Assembly: GCA_018383815.1 (NCBI GenBank)
Contig: JAHAWU010000005.1
Location: 1-60,464 of the forward strand
DNA: 60,464 nucleotides
Source: Candidatus Jordarchaeia archaeon
GTDB lineage: Archaea; Asgardarchaeota; Jordiarchaeia; Jordiarchaeales; Jordiarchaeaceae
Direction: 5' to 3'
Under the pieces are notes generated by a model. It ran no database searches and was not told where the DNA came from. It saw nothing but the letters and a program-made list of their open reading frames with translations. The first letter of the stretch is position 1. Each line of letters opens with the position of its first letter. The translations under genes and the position numbers were made by a program. Positions 24,996-33,143 of the stretch are shown piece after piece.

Positions 24996-25172
24996 CTACT
25001 CCAACCTGATAGCTCCCGCAGTACACACGGAGATACACTTGCCACACCCCTGGCACTCATCTTTTACCTTTGCTTTGGCCTTAACTATTTTGACCCCCTT
25101 CCCCGGCAACGGACATTCAAATAGACAAAAGGCGCATCCTGTACACTTATCCTCATCAATGATTATTTTCAT
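24996..25172 (-). CDS. Two-cluster 4Fe-4S ferredoxin, 58 residues
   Basis: This small gene reads MKIIIDEDKCTGCAFC at its N-terminus. It has two cluster motifs: CxxCxxCxxxC at residues 10-20 (CTGCAFCLFEC) and again at 40-50 (CQGCGKCISVC). ATG 25172 is backed by a strong ribosome site, GAGGAGGATTA. It begins 39 bases after the acyl-CoA dehydrogenase stop on the same strand, so the two are almost certainly cotranscribed. That suggests electrons from acyl-CoA oxidation, or from a linked reaction, pass through a ferredoxin rather than only through ETF, which is absent here. It is convergent with the FKBP gene. Confidence 0.85.
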   Translation of the reverse strand: MKIIIDEDKCTGCAFCLFECPLPGKGVKIVKAKAKVKDECQGCGKCISVCTAGAIRLE

Positions 25173-25211
25173 TAATCCTCCTCTTCACATACTATAAAGG
25201 TCAAATAGTTT

Positions 25212-26360
25212 TCAGGACTTTAGCAGCTGTCCCGCTATTACCATTCTTTGAACCTCGCTGGTTCCCTCATATATTTCAAGCACCTTGGCGTCTCGGTAGT
25301 ATCTCTCTATAGGGTAGTCTTTCATGTATCCGTATCCTCCATGGATTTGTAGTGCTTTTGATACTACTTCAGTGCACATTCTTGAGGAGTATAGTTTGGC
25401 CATGGCTACTTCTTTGGTGAATCTTGCTCCTTTGTCTTTTAGGTATGCGGCTCTGTAGGTGAGGAGGCTTGCTGCTTCTATTTGTGTGGCCATTTCAGCC
25501 AGCATGAATTGTATAGCTTGGAACTGAGCGATAGGCCTGCTAAACTGTTGCCTCTGCTGGGAGTATTTGAGTGCTTCTTCGAAGGCTGCTCGGGCTAGCC
25601 CCACGGCCTGGGCTGAGGCTCCAATTCTGGCCGAGTCTAGAATGGTCATAGCTATTCTGAAGCCGTCCCCTTCCTTTCCCAAAAGATTAGCTTTAGGTAT
25701 TCTGCAATTATCAAAAATTAGTTCGGAATTGATGGCGGCACGCATTCCCATCTTGTCTTCTTTGGGACCCGCGCTAAATCCGGGGGTTCCCTTTTCAACT
25801 AGGAAGGCACTTATGGGCTTTTTCTTGGCGTCTCCGGTTGAGGGTGTGGTGGCGAATACCAGAGCTACCCCTGCCACTGGGCCGCTTGTTATAAATATTT
25901 TGCTACCATTTAGTATGTACTCGTCTCCATCTGGTGTGGCGGTGGTTCTTAGGGCTTGGGCGTCGCTTCCAGCGCCTGGTTCTGTTAGTGCGAATGCTCC
26001 TATGAGTTCCCCCTTAGCAAGTCTGGGAAGGAATCTTTTCTTCTGCTCCTCAGTGCCGAACTGGGCTATGGGTTGGGCGCAGGCAGAGTTGTGAATCTGT
26101 AGAGTTAAACCAATTCCGCACACCACCCGGGATATTTCCTCTATCATTATGGCGTAGCTCACGGTGTCCAGTTCCGAGCCACCGTACTCTTTGGGGATCT
26201 GTGCTCCTAAATAGCCCTGCTCCGCCATTTTCTTAATCTCTTCCCAGGGGAACTCGGCCTTCTCATCCATTTCTCGGGCTCTGGGGGCTAATACGGTTTC
26301 GGCGAATTCTCTAACCGTACTTCTGATTAATTGCTGCTCCTCGGTAAAGTCAAAATTCAT
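25212..26360 (-). CDS. Acyl-CoA dehydrogenase
   Basis: The 382-residue flavoenzyme introduces the 2,3 double bond into acyl-CoA. FAD and substrate motifs are intact: FALTEPGAGSDAQALRT near residue 123, IFITSGP near 155, and ALQIHGGYGYMKDYPIERYYRDAK-type sequence near 335. The catalytic base Glu is in IYEGTSEVQ near the C-terminus, as in short- and medium-chain dehydrogenases. ATG 26360 follows GGTGTTG. No ETF genes are nearby, but a ferredoxin gene follows directly. It fits with the CoA-transferases, crotonase and thiolase-like enzyme in a beta-oxidation-like route. Confidence 0.9.
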   Translation of the reverse strand: MNFDFTEEQQLIRSTVREFAETVLAPRAREMDEKAEFPWEEIKKMAEQGYLGAQIPKEYGGSELDTVSYAIMIEEISRVVCGIGLTLQIHNSACAQPIAQFGTEEQKKRFLPRLAKGELIGAFALTEPGAGSDAQALRTTATPDGDEYILNGSKIFITSGPVAGVALVFATTPSTGDAKKKPISAFLVEKGTPGFSAGPKEDKMGMRAAINSELIFDNCRIPKANLLGKEGDGFRIAMTILDSARIGASAQAVGLARAAFEEALKYSQQRQQFSRPIAQFQAIQFMLAEMATQIEAASLLTYRAAYLKDKGARFTKEVAMAKLYSSRMCTEVVSKALQIHGGYGYMKDYPIERYYRDAKVLEIYEGTSEVQRMVIAGQLLKS

Positions 26361-26580
26361 AACAACACCTCATATACTGAATCTTTTCTTCAACCAGATG
26401 TTTATGTTATAAACTAATGAATTTTTGTGTTCTATTAACTTATATAATTAATGATTACCCGCCTGAAAAATATGTGCCTAATAACCATTTTACTGTGAAA
26501 AGGCTTTTGCTGTGTAGGACTTTCTAGAATGTACAAAGGGTGTGTGGGTTTAACCCCCTAATATTTTGTAGAAGTAGGAT

Positions 26581-27207
26581 TTAGAGAGATGGTTGTGGAG
26601 CGGGCTGCATAAGTGTAATTGTTATAAGACCGGTGCGTATTCTGTATTTGCCTTGCTCCGCCTCTAATATTCCTGCTTTTACTAGTTTTTCTAGGGATTC
26701 TTCGATAGTTGCTTCCTTTAATCCCAACTGGAGTAAATCTTCTTTTGTGGCATCTGATTTTTCAACTATGAATTCGAGGATTTTTCCTATGTCGGTTGTA
26801 GAATCACATCCTAGGAGGTCGCAGATTTTTCGATTCTCGGGATAGTTTACTTTCAATGAGTTGATGTTGTAGTGTTTTTCGTCTAGACTGTCAAACCAGC
26901 CTGCGAAGGCTGCAACTCGGCCGACGAGTGAGAGTTGGGCTAGGGCTACCTTTTGTTCGCTTGCAAATTTTAGGATGACTGTTATGCCGCTTGACACGCG
27001 TAGAATAAGGTAGTTTCCTGTGGAGAGAAAATCGCCCACCTTCAATTGGGGGAAAAGGCTGATTAAATCCTTTAATACATTGTTGTCGTCGAAATTGTAT
27101 TGGTAAAGAATTTTTCCCGAGTTGGCGACAACTACTCCTCCCACTGGCCTGCCACTTCCACACTGTGCAAAAACATTTTTGAAAGCCAGTTCAGGGCTTA
27201 TCTCCAA
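26581..27207 (-). CDS. Roadblock-like plus winged-helix protein beside a small GTPase
   Basis: The 208-residue protein has two parts. Residues 1-115 have a roadblock/longin-like pattern: GGVVVANSGKILYQYNFDD, a helix, a strand pair near TGNYLILRVSSGITVILKF, and a long helix near QKVALAQLSLVGRVAAF. Residues 125-200 look like a winged helix-turn-helix (ILEFIVEKSDATKEDLL then LEKLVKAGILEAEQGKYRI). It starts 58 bases downstream of the GTPase stop on the same strand, so the two probably share an mRNA. Roadblock proteins serve as GTPase regulators in eukaryotes and MglB in bacteria; the same role is inferred here. Fold calls are by eye. Confidence 0.6.
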   Translation of the reverse strand: MEISPELAFKNVFAQCGSGRPVGGVVVANSGKILYQYNFDDNNVLKDLISLFPQLKVGDFLSTGNYLILRVSSGITVILKFASEQKVALAQLSLVGRVAAFAGWFDSLDEKHYNINSLKVNYPENRKICDLLGCDSTTDIGKILEFIVEKSDATKEDLLQLGLKEATIEESLEKLVKAGILEAEQGKYRIRTGLITITLMQPAPQPSL

Positions 27208-27265
27208 GGATACCTACCTCTAGAAATACTATTTTTGGGAGTTAATGGTAAGCCGTCTATTTGCT

Positions 27266-27826
27266 CTAGGATGCTCTCTCACTTGGGTTCAGGTACTTGG
27301 TTGCGATTACTTTTACCAGTTCTTTGAGTAGTTCTTTTGTGCCGTCGCCGCATAGGGCTGAGGTTTCAAAGTAGTCTATTCCCAGTTTTTCACAAAACTT
27401 TTTCGCTTGTTCTGTGGATACATGTCCTTTATCTATTTTCCTTATGTCGATTTTATTTCCAACTATTATTTTGGGAATACCGTCGACGTTTTCCTGCTTC
27501 ATTATTTTTAGCCATTCCTTGATGCCCTCAAGAGTCTTAGGCTGGGTAACATCAAACATCAATACAGCGGCCTTAGCTCCCTTGTAAAATGTGCCAGAAA
27601 TTTCGCGAAACTGGTCCTGGCCCCCGATATCCCAGAAGTGCAGCCAAATTTCCTGTTGGGAGTGTTTTACGTCGATGAGTCCAAAATCAACCCCTATGGT
27701 TGTGCGGTATATGGGGTCAACCAAGCCCTCGGTGTATCTCTGCTTAATGGTGGTTTTTCCCACTCCACCGTTTCCCAGTAAAAGCACTTTAAATATGTAC
27801 TTTTCCTTCAAGGGGGTTAACCTCAC
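27266..27826 (-). CDS. Ras/Rab/Arf-like small GTPase
   Basis: The 186-residue small GTPase has all five G motifs: P-loop GNGGVGKT (18-25), switch I TTIGVDF (42-48), switch II DIGGQD (66-71), NKID (124-127) and TSAL (155-158). TIGVDF is Rab/Ras-like, while DIGGQD resembles Arf in lacking the Ala of WDTAGQ. There is no C-terminal Cys for prenylation and no N-terminal Gly for myristoylation, so any membrane contact would need a partner. GTG 27826 or TTG 27811 is the start. It is divergent from a longin-like gene and followed by a roadblock-like one. Such clusters are typical of Asgard archaea but also occur elsewhere. Confidence 0.9.
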   Translation of the reverse strand: MRLTPLKEKYIFKVLLLGNGGVGKTTIKQRYTEGLVDPIYRTTIGVDFGLIDVKHSQQEIWLHFWDIGGQDQFREISGTFYKGAKAAVLMFDVTQPKTLEGIKEWLKIMKQENVDGIPKIIVGNKIDIRKIDKGHVSTEQAKKFCEKLGIDYFETSALCGDGTKELLKELVKVIATKYLNPSERAS

Positions 27827-27931
27827 TCACAGTGTCTGTCGCTATAATTCTATTTTTCCGCTAAAAATAAATAGCTTTTGTCTCTTAAGAATCTTTCATC
27901 ACACGAATTTTAGTTTTGTGGGGTTTCTCCT
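27827..27931. promoter_or_regulatory. Divergent promoter region between GTPase and longin-like gene
   Basis: Only 105 bases separate two divergent starts. On the minus strand GCTATTTATTTTT (about 27866-27877) is a fair TATA box for the GTPase. The plus-strand start is TTG 27932 with only a weak ribosome site. The short shared region suggests coordinated expression of the GTPase and its neighbour. Confidence 0.35.
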
Positions 27932-28936
27932 TTGATTCACGCTCTGCTTATTATCACACAAGATGGAATGGGACATGTAGCATATGATGATGGTTTGGGT
28001 ATTAATTTCACTCTTTTTTCAGGTATGTTAATGGCCCTAAACAAGTTTCTTTCGCAGATTTTTGGTGGGGAACAAATTTATCGCGAAATTGAACTTGAAC
28101 TGTACTCGCTTCTACTTAGGGAAACGGGTAAGGGTCTCTGGGTCTGTATTCACGATGCGTCTGACAACAGGGAACTCATGTACTCAAAATTGGACCAACT
28201 AGTCAGCTTACTTGAGAAGGAAATAGATTTCGAGAAGGATTTGAAGGGTACTTTGGATCTGGATGCCAAATTGAAAAGGAAGGTAGAAAAAATTGTTAGT
28301 ATTAAAACTGTGCCCAGGTCGCTTCAATCCTTCATAAGTAGAGAGATTAACTGGCTATCTGAAGGACGCATGATAAATATTATTCTACAGAATGTCTACC
28401 TTATTTCTCTGGAGGGAGGGATAGCTTCCAGCTGGGAAAAAGAGGCCAAACCGGACTTCAGCACCCGTTATGCATGCTTAAAAATGCTGAAAAGCTTACC
28501 CAACACGGTGAATCTCAAACTGGAGCTCTCTATCAAGCATGAGGCTGGAACTGAGGAGTGGCGGTTCAGAAGAATAGGGGACAGCGAATTTTTCCTATTC
28601 CTGAGAGCCATTATGAATGAGGGATCAAGGGCTCTATTCGAGATTCTGATTGACAAGATAGTAGACGGCCTAGTTGATGTAATAAAAAAGAAGGCCCCCG
28701 TTGAACCAATTGTGGAGCCAAGCGCCATTCTCCCCCCGCAGAAGCCACTAGCAACTCTAAAGCAGAAAAAACAGGCAACCCTTAAAAGGGAGGAGAAAAT
28801 TCCCAAGGACGAAGAATTATTAACTAGTTTAGAAACTCTTGTCCAAAAGGTAGCCAAAAGAATCAAGACACTCTCCGCAATTGAGGTTAAAGAAGAGGAT
28901 CATCAAACAACCAGAAGGGCTGAAGCGGACGATTAG
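27932..28936 (+). CDS. Longin-like domain protein with helical and Lys/Pro-rich C-terminus
   Basis: The 334-residue protein is not a known enzyme. Residues 1-100 (ALLIITQDGMGHVAYDDG, a helix with SGMLMALNKFLSQIFGG, then LLLRETGKGLWVCIHDA) follow the strand-helix order of longin/roadblock-type domains found in archaeal GTPase neighbourhoods. Residues 100-250 are mainly helical. Residues 255-300 are rich in Pro and Lys (KKKAPVEPIVEP) and probably disordered, followed by a final helix. No membrane segment is seen. It is divergent from the GTPase gene, supporting a role as partner or effector. The domain name is by pattern and needs structure prediction. Confidence 0.5.
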   Translation: MIHALLIITQDGMGHVAYDDGLGINFTLFSGMLMALNKFLSQIFGGEQIYREIELELYSLLLRETGKGLWVCIHDASDNRELMYSKLDQLVSLLEKEIDFEKDLKGTLDLDAKLKRKVEKIVSIKTVPRSLQSFISREINWLSEGRMINIILQNVYLISLEGGIASSWEKEAKPDFSTRYACLKMLKSLPNTVNLKLELSIKHEAGTEEWRFRRIGDSEFFLFLRAIMNEGSRALFEILIDKIVDGLVDVIKKKAPVEPIVEPSAILPPQKPLATLKQKKQATLKREEKIPKDEELLTSLETLVQKVAKRIKTLSAIEVKEEDHQTTRRAEADD

Positions 28937-29036
28937 TGGTAGAACAATACAAAACCCAATCTATAATACGAGTTTGTTGATTATTGGGGTAAAGTTTTAA
29001 ATGCCCCCTTTGCGTGGATTCATTTACAAAAGAAAT

Positions 29037-29102
29037 ATGGTGAGGGAGCAGACATTAAAGGTGGAAAACGGGAGTTCTACTCTCCCCTTATGGATAGTCT
29101 AA
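29037..29102 (+). CDS. Possible 21-codon leader ORF overlapping the next gene start
   Basis: ATG 29037 opens a 21-codon frame (MVREQTLKVENG...) that ends in TAA at 29100-29102, overlapping the ATG at 29090 in another frame. The TATA-like GTTTTAAATG near 28994-29003 would place transcription close to 29028, so this would be a nearly leaderless frame at the mRNA end. Coupling of translation to the larger gene is possible but unproven. Confidence 0.2.
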   Translation: MVREQTLKVENGSSTLPLWIV

Positions 29103-30109
29103 TAAAACCCTTCCTTGAAGAAAAAAAGAAGGAACACGAAAAGCTGTTCTTCGAAGTCGTCGCTCTCGTTCAAGCGAACTTATCCCACAGAACTATCGAG
29201 CTATACATGGAAATTTTGAAAAATAAACAGACCATCGAATATCTCCTAGAACAGGGATACCATTTACTCTCAATATCCGGTTTGCTTACAAACATTGTCC
29301 AACTAAATGTTTTAAGGGCCAAAATTGAAGGACGAGTCAAAAAAGACTTGGAAGGCAAAATTGAGGAAGCCGAGGAGAAACTAATCTCGGCTAAAAAGCA
29401 GCTAAGCCAAACCTACGAAAAAATAAAGTCCTACCAAGGATTCGAATGGTTAATATTCGCATACACCTATTTGAGGGACGCTGAAACCAGTGTCAATGTC
29501 CTAAGAGCCAGAGAGGAAGTAGACTCAGAATTATTCTATCAAGCTTGCCTAGCAATTGAGCTCTGCAATATTTTCGCAGACTTCACCAAAATTGTAGAGT
29601 CTATCGATGAGAAGGGAAAAAAGGCCGAAGATTTGAAGAAATCCATGAAGGACTTCGCTTTCAGAATGATTCAAACCGCAGAATACACCCTCAACACAGT
29701 TCAGCCAGAACACGTCAACAACCCAGAGGAAGAATTTCTACTCCAAAAAACAACAAACTACTACGTGCCAGTAATGGAGAAGGCATTCAAAGAAGGAGAC
29801 ATCCTAAAAACAATAGATACTGCCCAACAAGTCATATACAACGCAGAAATAATAAAAGCAGCATTCGTTCAAGCCCCCCAATCCTACATCAGGAACGTAA
29901 TAACACAGAAATTCCTAGAATTTAACCAACTAATACTCCTAACCAGGCAAAAAGGCAAATTCGACGCGATACTACCCCTATTCTACTACGAAAAAGCAGC
30001 AGGACCCCTAGGGGAGCCATCAAAAATGATAGCAAGCGCAAACCTATCCATGGCCCTAATAGGAGTAATGGAACAAGAACTACGACCATCAGCAATGTTC
30101 ACAACCTAA
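29090..30109 (+). CDS. All-helical protein of unknown function
   Basis: The 339-residue protein is predicted almost wholly alpha-helical, with heptad-like stretches around residues 85-120 (GRVKKDLEGKIEEAEEKL). It then has repeated helix pairs that look like a TPR/14-3-3-type solenoid rather than a membrane protein. No catalytic motif is seen. It follows the longin-like gene on the same strand after 153 bases, so it may belong with the GTPase cluster as scaffold or effector. A small inverted repeat, GGGAG at 29070 and CTCCC at 29082, overlaps the ribosome site before ATG 29090. I do not recognise the family. Confidence 0.65.
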   Translation: MDSLIKPFLEEKKKEHEKLFFEVVALVQANLSHRTIELYMEILKNKQTIEYLLEQGYHLLSISGLLTNIVQLNVLRAKIEGRVKKDLEGKIEEAEEKLISAKKQLSQTYEKIKSYQGFEWLIFAYTYLRDAETSVNVLRAREEVDSELFYQACLAIELCNIFADFTKIVESIDEKGKKAEDLKKSMKDFAFRMIQTAEYTLNTVQPEHVNNPEEEFLLQKTTNYYVPVMEKAFKEGDILKTIDTAQQVIYNAEIIKAAFVQAPQSYIRNVITQKFLEFNQLILLTRQKGKFDAILPLFYYEKAAGPLGEPSKMIASANLSMALIGVMEQELRPSAMFTT

Positions 30110-30129
30110 AACACCCAAAATAAGCATAA

Positions 30130-30412
30130 AAGGCTTATAGCTACACCTCTTTGAGGAAGCCCCATTTATAGACGGTCTTCACAAAAAAGCGGTTTAGGCT
30201 TCAGAGGGAAAAGAGCATTAATAAGTCTCCTTCTGGCAAAAGAAGGAATAATAGGAGAGAAAAAAATCACAACACAAGCTCACAGAACAGATACATAACA
30301 CACTCCCTCAAAGCAAGTTCCCAGAAAAAACTTACCCAAAAATGTTTACAACAATTGTTGGCAAGAAGGCTCCCAACTTTAGTGGAGGGGGCTTCAACAA
30401 GGGTTAAAATGC
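30130..30412 (+). mobile_element. Degenerate IS605-like or miniature element
   Basis: A stem-loop at 30370-30387 (CTCC, then ACT-TT-AGT, then GGAG) followed by GGGGCTTCAACAA has the look of an IS200/IS605-type right end. The octamer GAAGCCCC at 30156-30163 is repeated inverted as GGGGCTTC at 30388-30395. A left hairpin, GGCTTATAGCTACACCTC to GAGGAAGCC, lies at 30132-30161. No transposase remains. A stretch near 30222 (CTCCTTCTGGCAAAA) recurs imperfectly at about 31544, hinting at a second fragment there. Confidence 0.35.
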
Positions 30413-30571
30413 GGTTTAAATCTCTCAACTGCACAAATTCCTAATATAACCGTTCCAAATATTCTCCTTTTTTAATTTTTAGACCAGTTTGCTCTGGAAG
30501 TTGACGGAAACTCGGCAGCTCTCAGCAATTATGAACTTGTTCCTGCGTATGGATAAAATAAAAAATAGAGG

Positions 30572-31417
30572 TTAGGTTTCTCCGAAGAGTTTCTTGAACC
30601 ATGGAGGCATGGTGTACCCTACAAATGTGAACAGTGATGATAAAAACAGTATCGTCCATGCAAGGAATAGAAATGGCGTCCATCTTCCAGTTAGTCTGTC
30701 CACGGCCATAAAGACGAAGAACAGGGAGAGTAATATGTTTGAAGAGGCTATCAGTCCGAAACCGTACTTGTAGCTCTTCTTCTCAGCCAACCTCATAGCT
30801 CTAATGGAAAAGTAGGCAAGAATGCAATATGTTACCAGGCTCAGGATCATCACAGTGGCCCAGTTAATCAGAGGATCCCAGAACAAAGCAAGATAAACCA
30901 CAATGGCAGCAGAAGCTACACCGAAGGGCACTAAGTACTTTCGCCTCTGAATAAAAGTCTCCACAGTAAAGGCAAACAGGAAAAAGTCCGCCACAGCCAC
31001 AATCATCATAGAAACATTCCACTTGAAGAGTAGACGAGCTACATAAGAAACAAAGTACTGAAGAAGGATCCCAGTAAGCTCCTCAAAATAGAATATGCGA
31101 CTCACCTGGCTCGCAATATACGGCAGTGGAAAAAGATCCATAACCAGAAGTCCAAAATACTCCACATGCTGATAATAACCATACGCAGTCGCAACCACAG
31201 CAAAGCCAAACAAGACGTAACAAGCGAAAAGATAGAAAATCCCAGTACCACCCTTCACACGGAAACGCACTAAGAAGTAAACAGAAACAGCGAAAAAGAA
31301 CACACCAATCAAGTAACCATACCAAATCAGGGAATACAGGAACTCCAAACTGAACAAGTCGCTTTCCTCCAGATTTGACACTTTTTCAATGAGCTCTGCT
31401 TTTATTACTAGAAACAA
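30572..31417 (-). CDS. Seven-to-eight-helix membrane protein of unknown function
   Basis: The 281-residue integral membrane protein has about seven predicted helices from residue 25 to 270, evenly spaced, and an N-terminal segment of about 20 polar residues. The layout resembles the 7TM sensor portions of archaeal and bacterial signalling proteins, but no kinase or other soluble domain is attached. It ends with PPWFKKLFGET on the cytoplasmic side. TTG 31417 is the longest start; nearby alternatives would shorten the polar N-terminus. The gene is flanked by transposon-like debris on both sides. No specific function can be assigned. Confidence 0.65.
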   Translation of the reverse strand: MFLVIKAELIEKVSNLEESDLFSLEFLYSLIWYGYLIGVFFFAVSVYFLVRFRVKGGTGIFYLFACYVLFGFAVVATAYGYYQHVEYFGLLVMDLFPLPYIASQVSRIFYFEELTGILLQYFVSYVARLLFKWNVSMMIVAVADFFLFAFTVETFIQRRKYLVPFGVASAAIVVYLALFWDPLINWATVMILSLVTYCILAYFSIRAMRLAEKKSYKYGFGLIASSNILLSLFFVFMAVDRLTGRWTPFLFLAWTILFLSSLFTFVGYTMPPWFKKLFGET

Positions 31418-31714
31418 AACCCTAAAAACTTAACTAAAAATAGGCTTAATTCTTTATATTTCAGAGTTTAGGAGACAGTTTCGATTAACATCCAATCTGT
31501 ATTTTCAAGGGGCTACCTACCGGCAGAGGAAGCTCTAGAAAAGACTCCTTTTGGCAAAAAGAGACATAATACCTTTGATTTTAAAACAATGCAAAGCTCG
31601 GCTACTAACAATGCCAAAAACCGCCATCCAAAAAAGTTACACAAGAAACTTTAAGGTTCTAAATAAAAAAGCAAGTAGCAAAATACACATAAAACTGGGA
31701 ATAAAGCACAACCA

Positions 31715-31915
31715 TCAAACACAAACCGCTAACCCCATACCTACCCTTCTACTAAATCCTGCTCCCCTCCAAAAAATAGTCAACACCTGCCCAAACAAAA
31801 TCAAACCAACGCACATAACAAAAACTGAATTACTCAAAGAGACAAAGACAAGGCAATGTCCACTACAGATTCCACAAATTGGATTCGGCCCGATGAGATG
31901 TTTTAATGCATCCAA
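31715..31915 (-). CDS. Possible 66-residue Cys-containing membrane protein
   Basis: This small minus-strand frame starts at ATG 31915. TTTTTATAATTTG lies about 35-40 bases upstream on the same strand, a plausible TATA box. The protein has a Cys cluster near its N-terminus (PICGICSGHC) and two hydrophobic stretches (LVFVSLSNSVFVMCVGLILF and VLTIFW). A 142-codon plus-strand frame overlaps it antisense but has poor composition. The call rests on promoter position and hydrophobic pattern only. Confidence 0.3.
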   Translation of the reverse strand: MDALKHLIGPNPICGICSGHCLVFVSLSNSVFVMCVGLILFGQVLTIFWRGAGFSRRVGMGLAVCV

Positions 31916-31999
31916 ATACTTAAATAATTCAATAGCGCAAATTATAAAAAACCATTTGAACGGAATATCTAAACAATAGATGAATGGGAGGTAAGAGTT

Positions 32000-33085
32000 T
32001 TGGTCGAAGAATGGAGACTGATTTACAATCCAGAAGGAGATATGGCGGACACCGTAGCCTACCCCGCCGCGCTAATAACCGGAAAAATGGTGGGAGCACC
32101 AAACACCATATTCATTGGAGGATTCAAAAAACTCGGAATCAGCATAGGATATTTCCAAGACATAGACAGCGAAGTCGACGTAGCCAAGGCGCAAGACCTA
32201 GACGTGGAAATCGTACGCAGACTAGGAGTAGGCGGAGGAACAATACTAATAGACCCCAAAGGATCAATGGCAATGCTCATGGCCTTCAATGCAGACCGAT
32301 ACCCCAACATGGACAAAGCATTCTGCCAAATCGGCGGAGCACTAGCACAAGCCTACTGGAGACTGGGAGTAAAACGAGCCTACTATGATCACATTGGCGA
32401 CGTAAAGGTGGGTTTTGAGAAGATTACTGGTTTTGGATTTGCAACTATTGGGAACATAATGGTTCAGAACACTATTTTTAGTTTAGGTCCTCCGGATGTG
32501 GAGAAGTTTTTGCAGGTTGCCAAGATTCCTCCCGAGAAGTGGAAGGATAAGAAGATTAGCGATGTGAAAAAATACATTGCCAGCGTTGAGACAGAGACTG
32601 GGAGGTTGCCTTCCAAGGAGGAGTTCAGGGATGCTGTAGTGGAGGCATTCGAGGATATGTTGGAGATTAAGCTTGTTGAGGGTAAACTGTTGCCAGAGGA
32701 AAAGAAGGCCTATGATGGAAATAGGGCTGTGGCGCTATCTGATGAGCATAACTTTAAGGTTTCGAGTGCTAGGAGATTCGCGAAAATTCCGAAGGATTGT
32801 AAGTTGAATATGGCGAGGTACAAGTCGCGGAAACTTATAGTGACACATGTTTTGAGTGATAAAGACGATGTAATAAGGGATGTTATGATTTCGGGGGATT
32901 TCTACTGTTCTCCGTTGCCTTACTTGGGGGAGATGGAGAAGTCCCTTGTGGGATTAAAGGCCTCAGACAAGAATGCCCTGGTTAGCAAGATTAAGGAAAC
33001 CTATGCTAAACCCAATTGGCAGATTCCCATGGTTGACGCAGAGGATATTGCAACCGCTATATACATGACTACGGGAAAAACATAA
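32000..33085 (+). CDS. Lipoate-protein ligase A family protein
   Basis: The 361-residue protein has the biotin/lipoate ligase fold. The substrate-binding motif RRLGVGGGTILID is near residue 73, in place of RRxSGGGxVYHD. The conserved Lys region VKVGFEKITG is near 133. A C-terminal accessory domain follows, ending with VMISGDFYCSPLPYLGEME. It would attach lipoate, or a related acid, to carrier proteins such as GcvH or 2-oxoacid dehydrogenase E2. TTG 32000 is backed by GGGAGGT. Codon style changes abruptly near position 32395, from A/C-ending to G/T-ending codons, with no break in the frame. Confidence 0.8.
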   Translation: MVEEWRLIYNPEGDMADTVAYPAALITGKMVGAPNTIFIGGFKKLGISIGYFQDIDSEVDVAKAQDLDVEIVRRLGVGGGTILIDPKGSMAMLMAFNADRYPNMDKAFCQIGGALAQAYWRLGVKRAYYDHIGDVKVGFEKITGFGFATIGNIMVQNTIFSLGPPDVEKFLQVAKIPPEKWKDKKISDVKKYIASVETETGRLPSKEEFRDAVVEAFEDMLEIKLVEGKLLPEEKKAYDGNRAVALSDEHNFKVSSARRFAKIPKDCKLNMARYKSRKLIVTHVLSDKDDVIRDVMISGDFYCSPLPYLGEMEKSLVGLKASDKNALVSKIKETYAKPNWQIPMVDAEDIATAIYMTTGKT

Positions 33086-33143
33086 ACTTGCATAAAGCGC
33101 ATTGTTTCCTTCTTTTTTGGCTTATTTTAACCTTTATTTTTTG

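Noticed and set aside
31551-31979. A 142-codon plus-strand frame before the lipoate ligase gene
   Set aside because: Composition is unlike a protein (many Asn, Gln, Thr, Pro, Lys), it has no ribosome site, and the antisense small frame has better support.
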